The position numbers were made by a program, and so were the translations under genes. Shown here one piece after another: positions 1 to 6,131 of a stretch of DNA of 8,205 nt. Under the pieces are notes generated by a model. The model was given only the letters and a program-made list of their open reading frames with translations, was not told the DNA's origin and did not search any database. This DNA comes from Kiloniellaceae bacterium (lineage in GTDB: Bacteria; Pseudomonadota; Alphaproteobacteria; Kiloniellales; Kiloniellaceae): positions 1 to 8,205 of the forward strand of contig JANQKX010000362.1 of the NCBI GenBank assembly GCA_028280915.1, written 5' to 3'. Numbering within the stretch: position 1 is the stretch's first letter; each line of letters begins with the position of its first letter.

Positions 1-198
1 GCGCCGGGCTTTATCTCCTCGGCCATGACCGATGCCCTGGGCGAAGCGCAGCAGGAAAAGCTGCTGGCGGCCATCCCGGCCGGGCGCATGGGCAGTGCCG
101 ATGAAATCGCCGCGGCGGTGGCTTACCTGGCCAGTGAAGAGGCGGCTTATGTGACCGGCCAGACCTTGCATGTGAACGGTGGCATGGCCATGATATAA
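1..198 (+). CDS. fabG: 3-oxoacyl-[ACP] reductase FabG, 3' end only
   Basis: The window opens inside this gene; frame 1 gives the last 65 residues and a TAA stop. FabG is the cytosolic NADPH-dependent ketoreductase of type II fatty acid synthesis, reducing 3-oxoacyl-ACP to 3-hydroxyacyl-ACP. The visible part is the C-terminal third of a classical SDR. It starts at the APGFI segment that follows the catalytic helix. It continues with the substrate-lid region (residues SAMTDAL), the IPAGRMGSADEIA segment, and the VTGQTLHVNGGMAM ending that is nearly diagnostic for FabG. The active-site Ser-Tyr-Lys and the cofactor motif lie outside the window. Its position directly before acpP and fabF supports FabG over another SDR. 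The stop is 206 bases before acpP. Confidence 0.93.
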   Translation, partial: APGFISSAMTDALGEAQQEKLLAAIPAGRMGSADEIAAAVAYLASEEAAYVTGQTLHVNGGMAMI

Positions 199-340
199 AT
201 CCGCTGTTTAAATCCATGTGGGGGGACAAATTATGGACTTTCCGGCGGTGTTTTGCCCCGTGAGGCGTTGGCAAGCGCCGGACAACTGTGATAAGAGGCG
301 ACGCCTGGCACGCATTGATGCCGGGAATCGCAGGTCTTTT

Positions 341-369
341 TTGAAATTCCCACCAAATGCCGATAGAGC
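341..369 (+). promoter_or_regulatory. Possible sigma70-type promoter for acpP
   Basis: TTGAAA at 341-346 is followed after 17 bases by TAGAGC at 364-369. The -35 is close to consensus but the -10 is poor. The 206-base gap between fabG and acpP is unusually long for neighbouring fab genes and would suit a separate promoter, because ACP is needed in far larger amounts than FabG. This is inference from spacing and motif only. Confidence 0.3.
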
Positions 370-404
370 CAGCGGGGCTACGGGTTAACTAAGGGCTAGA
401 CAGA

Positions 405-641
405 ATGAGCAACGAAATCGCAGATCGGGTCAAAAAAATCGTCGTCGAACACCTGGGCGTTGAGGAAGACAAGGTATCCGAATCGGCCAGCTTTATCGAC
501 GATTTGGGTGCCGATAGCTTGGATACTGTTGAATTGGTCATGGCGTTTGAGGAAGAGTTCGGTTGTGAAATCCCCGACGATGCGGCGGAAAAAATCGTAA
601 CGGTGAAAGACGCCGTTGATTTCATCCAAGAACACGCCTGA
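405..641 (+). CDS. acpP: Acyl carrier protein
   Basis: This 78-residue acidic protein carries the growing acyl chain on a 4'-phosphopantetheine arm and is the shared substrate shuttle of type II fatty acid synthesis, also feeding phospholipid and lipid A assembly. The attachment site is Ser38 in GADSLDTVEL, the invariant DSL motif, which begins helix II. Helix II (about 38-52, rich in Glu) is the recognition helix for partner enzymes. Length and charge are typical for the family. The start ATG is preceded by AAGGG at 391-395 with 9 bases of spacing, a modest ribosome binding site. It lies between fabG and fabF, the classic arrangement. A stem-loop follows the stop (see 657-688). Confidence 0.98.
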   Translation: MSNEIADRVKKIVVEHLGVEEDKVSESASFIDDLGADSLDTVELVMAFEEEFGCEIPDDAAEKIVTVKDAVDFIQEHA

Positions 642-656
642 TCCTTGGCGTGGCGG

Positions 657-688
657 GCCTGGGCCTTTAACCGGATCAGGTCCCAGGT
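657..688 (+). promoter_or_regulatory. Intercistronic stem-loop between acpP and fabF
   Basis: CCTGGG (658-663) pairs with CCCAGG (682-687). The stem continues inward with CCT (664-666) pairing AGG (678-680) past a single bulged T681, and outward by a G-T pair. The loop is 11 bases. No T-run follows, so it is not a standard intrinsic terminator. It could protect the acpP 3' end or be a processing site that lets acpP mRNA outnumber fabF mRNA. The structure is read from the sequence; the role is inferred. Confidence 0.45.
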
Positions 689-721
689 GAAGTCGAAAAT
701 GCGTCCAATTGAAAGTTTGCC

Positions 722-1993
722 ATGAGACGAGTCGTGGTTACCGGTCTTGGCCTGGTCACCCCCCTGGGGTGTGGCGTGGGTCATGTCTGGGATCGATTGA
801 TCAATGCCCAATCAGGTATTCGCAAAATCGAAACCTGTGATGTTTCTGATTTGCCTTCTCAGATCGGCGGCGAGGTGCCCTCGGGCGAAACCGCCGAGGG
901 TTATTATAACCCCGATGATTATGTCTTGCCGAAAGAACAGCGCAAGATGGACGATTTCATCGTCAAGGCGATCGCCGCCGCCAGCCAGGCGGTGGAAGAT
1001 TCGGGCTGGAAGCCCGAGGGGGAAGAGGACCAGTTTCGCACCGGGGTGATGATCGGCTCGGGCATTGGCGGTCTGAAATGGATCTCCCATGGCGAGCGTC
1101 AATTGCACGACAAGGGTCCCCGCCGGGTTTCCCCGTTTTTTATCCCTGCGGCCCTGATCAACCTGGCGTCGGGTCATGTCTCCATCCGCTACGGCTTCAA
1201 GGGCCCCAACCACGCCGTGGTCACGGCCTGTTCAACCGGTGCCCATGCCATCGGCGACGCGGCCCGGCTGATCGCTTTGGAAGATGCCGACGTGATGGTG
1301 GCCGGCGGGGCTGAGGCGGCCATTTCCCGCTTGGGCGTGGCCGGCTTTGCCGCGGCCCGGGCGCTGTCGACCAATTTCAACGACGAACCCACCAAGGCCT
1401 CGCGCCCCTGGGACAAGGACCGGGACGGCTTTGTCATGGGGGAAGGCGCCGGAGTGGTGGTTTTGGAAGAGCTGGAGCACGCCAAGGCGCGGGGCGCGCA
1501 AATCTATGCCGAAATCATCGGCTATGGCATGTCGGGCGATGCCTATCACATCACCGCGCCCTCGCCGGACGGCAGCGGTGGCTTCCGGGCCATGCAAGCC
1601 GCTCTGAAGCGGGCCAAGATCGATCCCGGTCAGATCGACTACATCAACGCCCATGGCACCTCCACGCCCCTGGGCGACGAGATCGAACTCAACGCGGTCA
1701 AGCGTCTGTTCGGCGATCATGCCCGGAGCTTGTGCATGTCCTCCACCAAGTCGGCCATCGGCCATCTCTTGGGGGCGGCCGGCGCGGTCGAGGCCATCTT
1801 CTCGATCCTGGCGATCAAGCACAACACGGTGCCGCCCACCTTGAACCTGGACAACCCTTCGGAGGGCTGCGGTGAGATGGATCTGGTGCCGCACCAGGCC
1901 AAGGAACGCCGGGTCAAGGCGGCTTTGTCCAACTCCTTCGGATTTGGCGGCACCAACGCCAGCTTGGTCTTGGTGGACTACGACGGGTCTTGA
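722..1993 (+). CDS. fabF: Beta-ketoacyl-ACP synthase II (FabF)
   Basis: This 423-residue condensing enzyme of the thiolase superfamily joins malonyl-ACP to acyl-ACP with loss of CO2, extending fatty acids in the cytosol. FabF-type synthases also favour the step that yields cis-vaccenate. The full Cys-His-His set is present: Cys170 in VTACSTGAH, His311 in NAHGTSTPLGD and His348 in KSAIGHLLGAAG, with Lys343. The C-terminal glycine-rich FGFGGTN (406-412) is also present. The N-terminus RRVVVTGLGLVTPLG is typical. ATG 722 is the only sensible start because an in-frame TGA lies just upstream at 710-712. GAAAG at 711-715 gives a weak ribosome binding site 6 bases away. Length is about 10 residues over E. 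coli FabF. The 80-base gap after acpP and the shared direction suggest one operon. Confidence 0.97.
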   Translation: MRRVVVTGLGLVTPLGCGVGHVWDRLINAQSGIRKIETCDVSDLPSQIGGEVPSGETAEGYYNPDDYVLPKEQRKMDDFIVKAIAAASQAVEDSGWKPEGEEDQFRTGVMIGSGIGGLKWISHGERQLHDKGPRRVSPFFIPAALINLASGHVSIRYGFKGPNHAVVTACSTGAHAIGDAARLIALEDADVMVAGGAEAAISRLGVAGFAAARALSTNFNDEPTKASRPWDKDRDGFVMGEGAGVVVLEELEHAKARGAQIYAEIIGYGMSGDAYHITAPSPDGSGGFRAMQAALKRAKIDPGQIDYINAHGTSTPLGDEIELNAVKRLFGDHARSLCMSSTKSAIGHLLGAAGAVEAIFSILAIKHNTVPPTLNLDNPSEGCGEMDLVPHQAKERRVKAALSNSFGFGGTNASLVLVDYDGS

Positions 1994-2015
1994 TTTTTCC
2001 GGCACCATGATGGCT

Positions 2016-2030
2016 GAGAGGTAGCGGGTG
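2016..2030 (+). promoter_or_regulatory. Ribosome binding site that fixes the GTG start of mltG
   Basis: GAGAGG at 2016-2021 lies 6 bases before GTG 2028-2030. The next in-frame candidate, ATG 2055, has no purine-rich tract at a proper distance. A five-codon reading frame (ATG 2007 to TAG 2022-2024) runs over this site and ends just before the GTG; it may be chance. Confidence 0.6.
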
Positions 2031-3098
2031 TCCGGCGAAACAAACCCCAGCCCCATGGCGGAAGATCCCGCAGCGGAGAAACCACCGGAAAAGCCGCGCC
2101 GAGTGTCCTTCTGGCGCTGGGCCTTTCGTCTGGGTCTCGTCTGTCTGCTGGTTGCCGCTTTGGCCTTTGGCCTTGCCGCCTATTACATCAAAGATCAGTT
2201 CGAGCGAGCCGGTCCGCTACAGGCCGAAACCCATCTGGTGGTGGAGCGGGGCGAATCCGTCTCCCAAATTGCCGCCAAACTGGCCGATCACGGCATCATT
2301 CGAAACGCGGATGTTTTCAGGATCGGCGTGCGGGTCCTGGACGGGGGGCGGGACCTGAAGGCCGGGGAGTTTGCCTTTGCTCCCGGATGGTCCATGCGCG
2401 AGGTGATGGATCATCTGCGCAGCGGCGAGACGGTTTTGCACCGTTTGACCATCCCCGAGGGCCTGACCAGCCAAGACGTGGTCGACATCCTGCGCGCAAC
2501 GGATAATCTGGGCGGTGAGATCAACGCGGTTCCCAGCGAAGGCAGCCTGCTGCCCGAAACCTACTATTTTTCCTTGGGCGACAGCCGCCAAAGCCTGATC
2601 GCGCGCATGGCCGACAACATGGCCGAGCGCTTGGCCGCCCTTTGGGAAAAACGGGTCGAGGGTCTGCCCATCGATAACCCCCAGCAGGCGCTGGTCCTGG
2701 CCTCCATCGTGGAGCGGGAAACGGGCGAGGATGACGAGCGTGCCTTGGTGGCCGGCGTCTTTATCAATCGCCTTCACAAGGGCATGCGGCTGCAGTCCGA
2801 TCCCACGGTCGTCTACGGCCTGTCCAACGGCACGGGGGAGATTGGGCGCCCCTTGACCCGCAAGGACCTCAAGACCGCCCATCCCTACAACACCTATGTG
2901 ATCAAGGGTCTGCCGCCCGGCCCCATCGCCAACCCGGGGGAGGAGAGCCTGGCCGCCGTTATGGCGCCGGCCGAAACCGACTACCTGTATTTTGTCGCGG
3001 ACGGGACGGGCGGCCATGCCTTCGCCAAGACCTTGGCCGAACACAATAAAAATGTGGCCAAATGGCGACAGTTTCAAAAACAGCAAAATCAGCAATAA
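2028..3098 (+). CDS. mltG: Endolytic murein transglycosylase MltG (YceG family)
   Basis: MltG is an inner-membrane lytic transglycosylase that cuts nascent peptidoglycan strands in the periplasm and so sets glycan length. The 356-residue product has a Pro/charge-rich cytoplasmic N-terminus (1-30), one membrane segment at about 31-54 and a LysM-like subdomain at about 68-115 (VVERGESVSQIAAKLADHG). The catalytic YceG domain follows, with EGSLLPETYY (171-180), ASIVERET (225-232), MRLQSDPTVVYG (253-264) and YNTYVIKGLPPGPIANPG (287-304). Glu229 in ASIVERET matches the catalytic Glu218 of E. coli MltG. A GTG start is chosen because of the Shine-Dalgarno sequence at 2016-2021. The gene lies 34 bases after fabF, probably in the same operon, an order common in alphaproteobacteria. 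No convincing terminator follows; the CGGC-TTTT-GCCG hairpin at 3102-3113 lacks a T-run. Confidence 0.95.
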   Translation: MSGETNPSPMAEDPAAEKPPEKPRRVSFWRWAFRLGLVCLLVAALAFGLAAYYIKDQFERAGPLQAETHLVVERGESVSQIAAKLADHGIIRNADVFRIGVRVLDGGRDLKAGEFAFAPGWSMREVMDHLRSGETVLHRLTIPEGLTSQDVVDILRATDNLGGEINAVPSEGSLLPETYYFSLGDSRQSLIARMADNMAERLAALWEKRVEGLPIDNPQQALVLASIVERETGEDDERALVAGVFINRLHKGMRLQSDPTVVYGLSNGTGEIGRPLTRKDLKTAHPYNTYVIKGLPPGPIANPGEESLAAVMAPAETDYLYFVADGTGGHAFAKTLAEHNKNVAKWRQFQKQQNQQ

Positions 3099-3241
3099 GG
3101 GCGGCTTTTGCCGTGGGTTATGCCCCCGCCTGGACCCAGCAATTACCTGGCATTGGCACATGGCCGGCCTCGGGAAAGCGCTTATTCTTCGCTGACCAGT
3201 GTAAGGGTCTGCATCTCAGGGCCCGCCACGCCGGAGCTTGA

Positions 3242-3251
3242 AAGGAAAAGG
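3242..3251 (+). promoter_or_regulatory. Ribosome binding site deciding the cupin start
   Basis: The purine tract AAGGAAAAGG ends three bases before ATG 3255. Its AAGGA part (3242-3246) sits 8 bases from the ATG, a good distance. The reading frame stays open upstream to a TTG at 3108, but that start has no such site and would add 49 residues outside the cupin fold. Confidence 0.6.
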
Positions 3252-3254
3252 TCC

Positions 3255-3539
3255 ATGACCGCAAAAGCCGAGCCAATCACCCATCTGGAAAACGATCGCA
3301 CCATCGTGACCGAGTGGCGTTTCGCCCCGGGGGCGGAGACGGGGCACCACCGTCATGGCTACGACTACGTGATCGTGCCCCTGACCAGCGGCCGACTGAA
3401 GATCGTGGCACCGGACGGCAGCGAGTCGTTCAGCGAGCTGACCAGCGGCCAATCCTATTTCCGCCAGGCCGGCGTGGAGCATAACGTCATCAACGCCAAC
3501 GACCACGATTTCGCCTTCGTTGAGGTGGAATTCAAATAG
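3255..3539 (+). CDS. Small single-domain cupin protein, function unknown
   Basis: A 94-residue protein that is almost entirely one cupin beta-barrel. Motif 1 is seen at about 26-45: PGAETGHHRHGYDYV, with His31, His32 and His34 as likely metal ligands, then SGRLKIV. Motif 2 is at about 65-80: GQSYFRQAGVEHNVIN, where Gly73, His76 and Asn80 fit the family pattern GxxHxxxN. The usual motif-1 glutamate is not in its standard place, which is held by Tyr38 next to Asp37, so metal binding may differ from the textbook site. No signal peptide or second domain is seen, so it is probably cytoplasmic. Substrate cannot be told; small cupins include isomerases, dioxygenases and sugar or metal sensors. It lies 156 bases after mltG, too far to assume cotranscription, and converges with the SDR gene over 28 bases. 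Confidence 0.85.
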   Translation: MTAKAEPITHLENDRTIVTEWRFAPGAETGHHRHGYDYVIVPLTSGRLKIVAPDGSESFSELTSGQSYFRQAGVEHNVINANDHDFAFVEVEFK

Positions 3540-3567
3540 CCCCGCATGGGAGCCTTGACGGGCTTGC

Positions 3568-4329
3568 TTAGGTCTTTTCCGGCAGGCGCCTCAGCATAAC
3601 GTCGGTCCAGGCCGGGGGCAGGGCGGCGAGCAGCCAGACGGCGGCAAAAAGGCGATAGGGAAAGACGATGCGGCCCTTGTCCCGGGCCAAGCCCCGCTGG
3701 ATGATTTGCGCCGCTTTTTCCGCCGGCATCAAAAAGGGCATGGGAAAGTCGTTGGCATCGGTCATACGGCTTTTCACATAGCCCGGGCAGATCACCGAAA
3801 CCTGAAGGCCGGCCGCATGCAAACTGCCGCGCAGACCTTCGCCCCAAACCCGGACCGCCGCTTTCGAGGCGCAATAGGCGGGCGCCCCGGGAAAACCGCG
3901 AAAGGCGGCCTGGGAGGACATGATCGCCACTTGGCCGCGCCCGCGCGGCGTCATGAGGCGGGCCGCGCTCAAGACCGTGTTGATGACCCCGTCCACGTTG
4001 ACCGCGAAGATCTCCCGGGTCTGGGCATCGTCTTCACCGCCGCCGCCGGTTCCGCCGGAGATACCGGCGTTGGCGATCACCAGATCCAACGGTGCCCGCT
4101 TATCCAAATCGTCCATCCAAGACGCCAGGCCCGCCTTATCGACCACGTCGAGCGTGGTGCTCTCCACCGCAGCGCCCCGGTCCTGGCAGGCCTGTAGTAC
4201 GGCCGCCAAGCGTGCCGGGTTTCGTCCGGTAATGGCCAGTGTGACGCCCGGCGCGGCATAGGCCAGGGCGAGAGCCTCGCCAATGCCGCTGGAGGCACCG
4301 GTGATCAGGATGGAGAGGGGGTTTTTCAT
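3568..4329 (-). CDS. SDR-family NAD(P)-dependent oxidoreductase
   Basis: A 253-residue classical short-chain dehydrogenase/reductase with a complete active site: the TGASSGIG cofactor motif (10-17), Asp61, NAGI (87-90), and the Asn111, Ser139, Tyr152, Lys156 tetrad (YCASK at 152-156), then CPGYV (181-185). Arg36 in TGRNPARL, just after strand 2, suggests NADPH over NADH. Residues about 223-248 (FPYRLFAAVWLLAALPPAW, then basic residues) form a hydrophobic tail past the core fold, seen in lipid-acting or membrane-associated SDRs; this makes a peripheral membrane location plausible. The substrate is unknown. It is not FabG: the ending and substrate-loop residues differ from the fabG fragment at 1-198. 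The gene is transcribed against its neighbours, between the cupin and yicC. Its ribosome binding site is weak (ACAGG, 7 bases before the ATG). Confidence 0.9.
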   Translation of the reverse strand: MKNPLSILITGASSGIGEALALAYAAPGVTLAITGRNPARLAAVLQACQDRGAAVESTTLDVVDKAGLASWMDDLDKRAPLDLVIANAGISGGTGGGGEDDAQTREIFAVNVDGVINTVLSAARLMTPRGRGQVAIMSSQAAFRGFPGAPAYCASKAAVRVWGEGLRGSLHAAGLQVSVICPGYVKSRMTDANDFPMPFLMPAEKAAQIIQRGLARDKGRIVFPYRLFAAVWLLAALPPAWTDVMLRRLPEKT

Positions 4330-4400
4330 CGTTTGCCTGTTGGTTGTTCTTGATGCCGTGGTGCGGATTTCGGGGCTCTTCCCCGTGGGCGGGCAGCGAC

Positions 4401-4429
4401 TTGTTGTGGCCTCAAGGGATCTATATAAG
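4401..4429 (+). promoter_or_regulatory. Probable sigma70 promoter for yicC-gmk
   Basis: TTGTTG at 4401-4406 and TATAAG at 4424-4429 are separated by 17 bases, in the SDR/yicC divergent gap. The AT-rich TATATAA stands out in GC-rich surroundings. Transcription would start near 4436 and give a leader of about 110 bases. Since the SDR gene interrupts any read-through operon from mltG on this strand, yicC needs a promoter of its own. No matching promoter was clear for the SDR on the other strand. Confidence 0.5.
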
Positions 4430-4507
4430 ACTGGACATCACGGGCCGCGAGTCCTCTTGGTCGCGTAAGCGGTGGTTTGGGCAAGGGGGCCGGATCAGGA
4501 AATTGTT

Positions 4508-4532
4508 TCGCGCGTCCCCTTTTTGCGCGCGA
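4508..4532 (+). promoter_or_regulatory. Stem-loop directly before the yicC ribosome binding site
   Basis: TCGCGCG (4508-4514) pairs perfectly with CGCGCGA (4526-4532) around an 11-base pyrimidine-rich loop (TCCCCTTTTTG). The stem ends two bases before the AGGA of the yicC Shine-Dalgarno region (4534-4541). A weaker 5-bp stem, CGCGA (4446-4450) with TCGCG (4461-4465), lies upstream in the same leader. The position suggests an influence on translation or stability of the yicC mRNA; that role is inferred. Confidence 0.45.
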
Positions 4533-4546
4533 CAGGACAGGTTTTT

Positions 4547-5440
4547 ATGACTTCCAAAATTCACAGCATGACCGGCTTTTCACGCCAAGAAGGCAGTGAT
4601 CCGCAAAGCAACTGGTCATGGGAGATCAAGTCCGTCAACGGCCGTAACTTGGACCAAAGGGTGCGGTTGGCCAGCGGCTACGAGGACTTGGAGGCCAAGG
4701 TGCGCCAGGCCTTGCCGCGGCATTTCGCCCGCGGCAACTTTCAGATCACCCTGTCGGTGAACCGCTTGGCGGCGCCCACAAAGCTCGCCATCAACCAGGA
4801 AGTGCTGGCGCAGCTCAGCGAGGTAATGGAGCAGTTGGAAGGTTCCTTGGACCTGGCGGCGCCCCGTGTGGACGGCCTCCTGGCCCTGAAAGGGGTTCTG
4901 GAGGTGGTCGAGGCGGAAGAGGAACCGGAGGCCATCGCCGCCCGCAACCAAGCCATTGCCGAGGACCTGGAACGGGCCCTGCTATCCCTTCTGGAGATGC
5001 GGGCCGTTGAGGGTGCACGTCTGCACGATCTAATCCAGTCCCGGCTCGATGAGATCGAACATCAGGTGGAAAAGGCGGTGGCCTCGGCGGCGACCCAGCC
5101 GGCCGCCTTGCGCGCCCGCTTGGAGCGTCAATTGGCGGAGCTCTTGGAGGCCAAGCCCCCCGTGCCGGAGGAACGCTTGGCTCAGGAACTGGCTCTGCTC
5201 GGGGTCAAGGCGGACGTGCGCGAGGAGCTGGACCGCCTGACCGCCCATGTGGCCGCGGCGCGGGAACTGCTTGCGACGGGCGGCGCCATCGGGCGCAAGC
5301 TGGATTTCTTGTGTCAGGAATTCAACCGGGAAACCAACACCCTTTGCTCCAAGTCCGCCGACGTGGAGCTGACCCGCATCGGTTTGACCCTGAAGGCGGT
5401 GATCGAGCAACTGCGCGAACAGGTGCAAAACATTGAATGA
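4547..5440 (+). CDS. yicC: YicC/YloC family endoribonuclease
   Basis: The family was long known only as a stress-induced or stationary-phase protein. Members have since been linked to RNA: YloC of Bacillus subtilis has endoribonuclease activity, and E. coli YicC affects small-RNA stability. The 297-residue product shows the N-terminal signature SMTGFSR (7-13) and WEIKSVNGRNLDQRVRL (25-41), then a long helical, coiled-coil-prone middle (about 125-245) with KADVREELDRLTAH (221-234). The C-terminal DUF1732 signature follows: GRKLDFLCQEFNRETNTL (249-266), CSKSADVELT (267-276). Start ATG 4547 is chosen because it places SMTGF at the usual position and has AGGACAGG upstream (4534-4541). An earlier in-frame ATG at 4472 would add 25 residues not typical of the family. 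It pairs with gmk downstream, a very common arrangement. Confidence 0.95.
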   Translation: MTSKIHSMTGFSRQEGSDPQSNWSWEIKSVNGRNLDQRVRLASGYEDLEAKVRQALPRHFARGNFQITLSVNRLAAPTKLAINQEVLAQLSEVMEQLEGSLDLAAPRVDGLLALKGVLEVVEAEEEPEAIAARNQAIAEDLERALLSLLEMRAVEGARLHDLIQSRLDEIEHQVEKAVASAATQPAALRARLERQLAELLEAKPPVPEERLAQELALLGVKADVREELDRLTAHVAAARELLATGGAIGRKLDFLCQEFNRETNTLCSKSADVELTRIGLTLKAVIEQLREQVQNIE

Positions 5441-5491
5441 AGGCGCGTTCCCGGTGTTGCCGAAACAAGATGGTGCAAAGTAGGGCGGTGC

Positions 5492-5499
5492 AGGGTGAT
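5492..5499 (+). promoter_or_regulatory. Ribosome binding site deciding the gmk start
   Basis: AGGGTGAT matches the 3' end of 16S rRNA well and sits just before ATG 5503. This favours 5503 over in-frame ATGs at 5437 (overlapping the yicC stop) and 5470, which lack such a site. Confidence 0.65.
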
Positions 5500-5502
5500 T
5501 AT

Positions 5503-6126
5503 ATGAAACGTCGTGGTCTCATGCTGGTGCTGTCATCCCCCTCGGGGGCCGGTAAGACCACCATCTCACGCGCCCTGCTGGACCAAGAGCCCAACATGAC
5601 ACTGTCCATCTCGGCCACCACCCGGCCGCGCCGCCCGGGGGAGGTGGACGGCCGGGATTATCACTTTGTGCCCCACGAGGAATTTGATCGTCTGGTAAAA
5701 GAAAGCCAGATGCTGGAGCATGCCTTGGTCTTCGGCCATCGCTACGGCACGCCGCGTCAGCCCGTGGAGGCGGCCTTGTCCGAGGGCCAGGACGTGATGT
5801 TCGATATCGACTGGCAGGGCACTCAGCAGGTGGCCGACCAGGTCCCCAATGATTTGGTGCGGATCTTCATTCTGCCGCCGTCCACGCAAGAGCTGGAGCG
5901 GCGCCTCTATGCCCGCGCCCAGGACACAGAGGAGGTGGTGCGTGCCCGCATGGCCAAGGCCGCCGACGAAATGAGTCACTGGGCCGAGTACGACTATGTG
6001 ATCGTCAACCACGATCTCAATGACAGCCTGGCCCAGGTGCAGGCCATCTTGACCGCTGAACGCCTCAAGCGGGAGCGGCAGATCGGCCTGCGCGACTTTG
6101 TGGAGAGCCTGCGCGGAGCCCAATAG
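5503..6126 (+). CDS. gmk: Guanylate kinase
   Basis: Guanylate kinase phosphorylates GMP to GDP with ATP in the cytosol, an essential step in GTP, dGTP and (p)ppGpp supply. The 207-residue product matches the usual bacterial length. It shows the P-loop SSPSGAGKTT (11-20, Lys18), the GMP-binding stretch ATTRPRRPGEVDGRDYHF (38-55, with Arg41, Arg44, Glu47 and Tyr53), YGTP (81-84) and DIDWQG (101-106). A lid segment rich in Arg (about 134-150) and YDYVIVN (163-169) follow. The ribosome binding site at 5492-5499 sets the start; the frame upstream to 5437 encodes a Cys/Arg-rich stretch foreign to the family. The gap from yicC is 62 bases, in one likely operon. No rpoZ follows, unlike in many other bacteria; the next gene is convergent rsmA. 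Confidence 0.97.
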   Translation: MKRRGLMLVLSSPSGAGKTTISRALLDQEPNMTLSISATTRPRRPGEVDGRDYHFVPHEEFDRLVKESQMLEHALVFGHRYGTPRQPVEAALSEGQDVMFDIDWQGTQQVADQVPNDLVRIFILPPSTQELERRLYARAQDTEEVVRARMAKAADEMSHWAEYDYVIVNHDLNDSLAQVQAILTAERLKRERQIGLRDFVESLRGAQ

Positions 6127-6131
6127 GGCAC

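Noticed and set aside
304..342. Stem CCTGGCA (304-310) with TGCCGGG (319-325) followed by a T-run (335-342), as a fabG terminator
   Set aside because: The stem contains a G-T pair and the T-run begins about 10 bases after it; an intrinsic terminator needs the T-run directly after the stem.
2217..3161. Long open frames antisense to known genes, for example 314 codons opposite mltG, 274 opposite fabF (1232-2056) and 265 opposite rsmA (6098-6895)
   Set aside because: They lie wholly opposite intact, motif-complete genes, have low-complexity Gly/Arg/Gln-rich composition and show no recognisable domains. This is the usual shadow effect of high GC third positions.
3162..3169. GGCCGGCC palindrome between mltG and the cupin as an operator
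   Set aside because: A single 8-base GC palindrome is expected by chance in DNA of this composition, and no promoter is seen beside it.
3108..3254. N-terminal extension of the cupin from TTG 3108
   Set aside because: Adds 49 residues with no family resemblance and no ribosome site, whereas ATG 3255 has AAGGAAAAGG directly upstream.
3540..3567. AGCC/GGCT hairpin in the cupin/SDR convergent gap as a shared terminator
   Set aside because: Only four base pairs, and the nearest T-run (3574-3579) is about 10 bases away; not enough to call.
4472..4546. Earlier yicC start at ATG 4472
   Set aside because: The added 25 residues precede the conserved SMTGF start of the family and cover the structured leader; ATG 4547 has AGGACAGG upstream.
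5437..5502. gmk start at ATG 5437 overlapping the yicC stop (ATGA)
   Set aside because: Attractive as a coupled start, but it adds 22 Cys/Arg-rich residues foreign to guanylate kinases, and ATG 5503 has the strong site AGGGTGAT.
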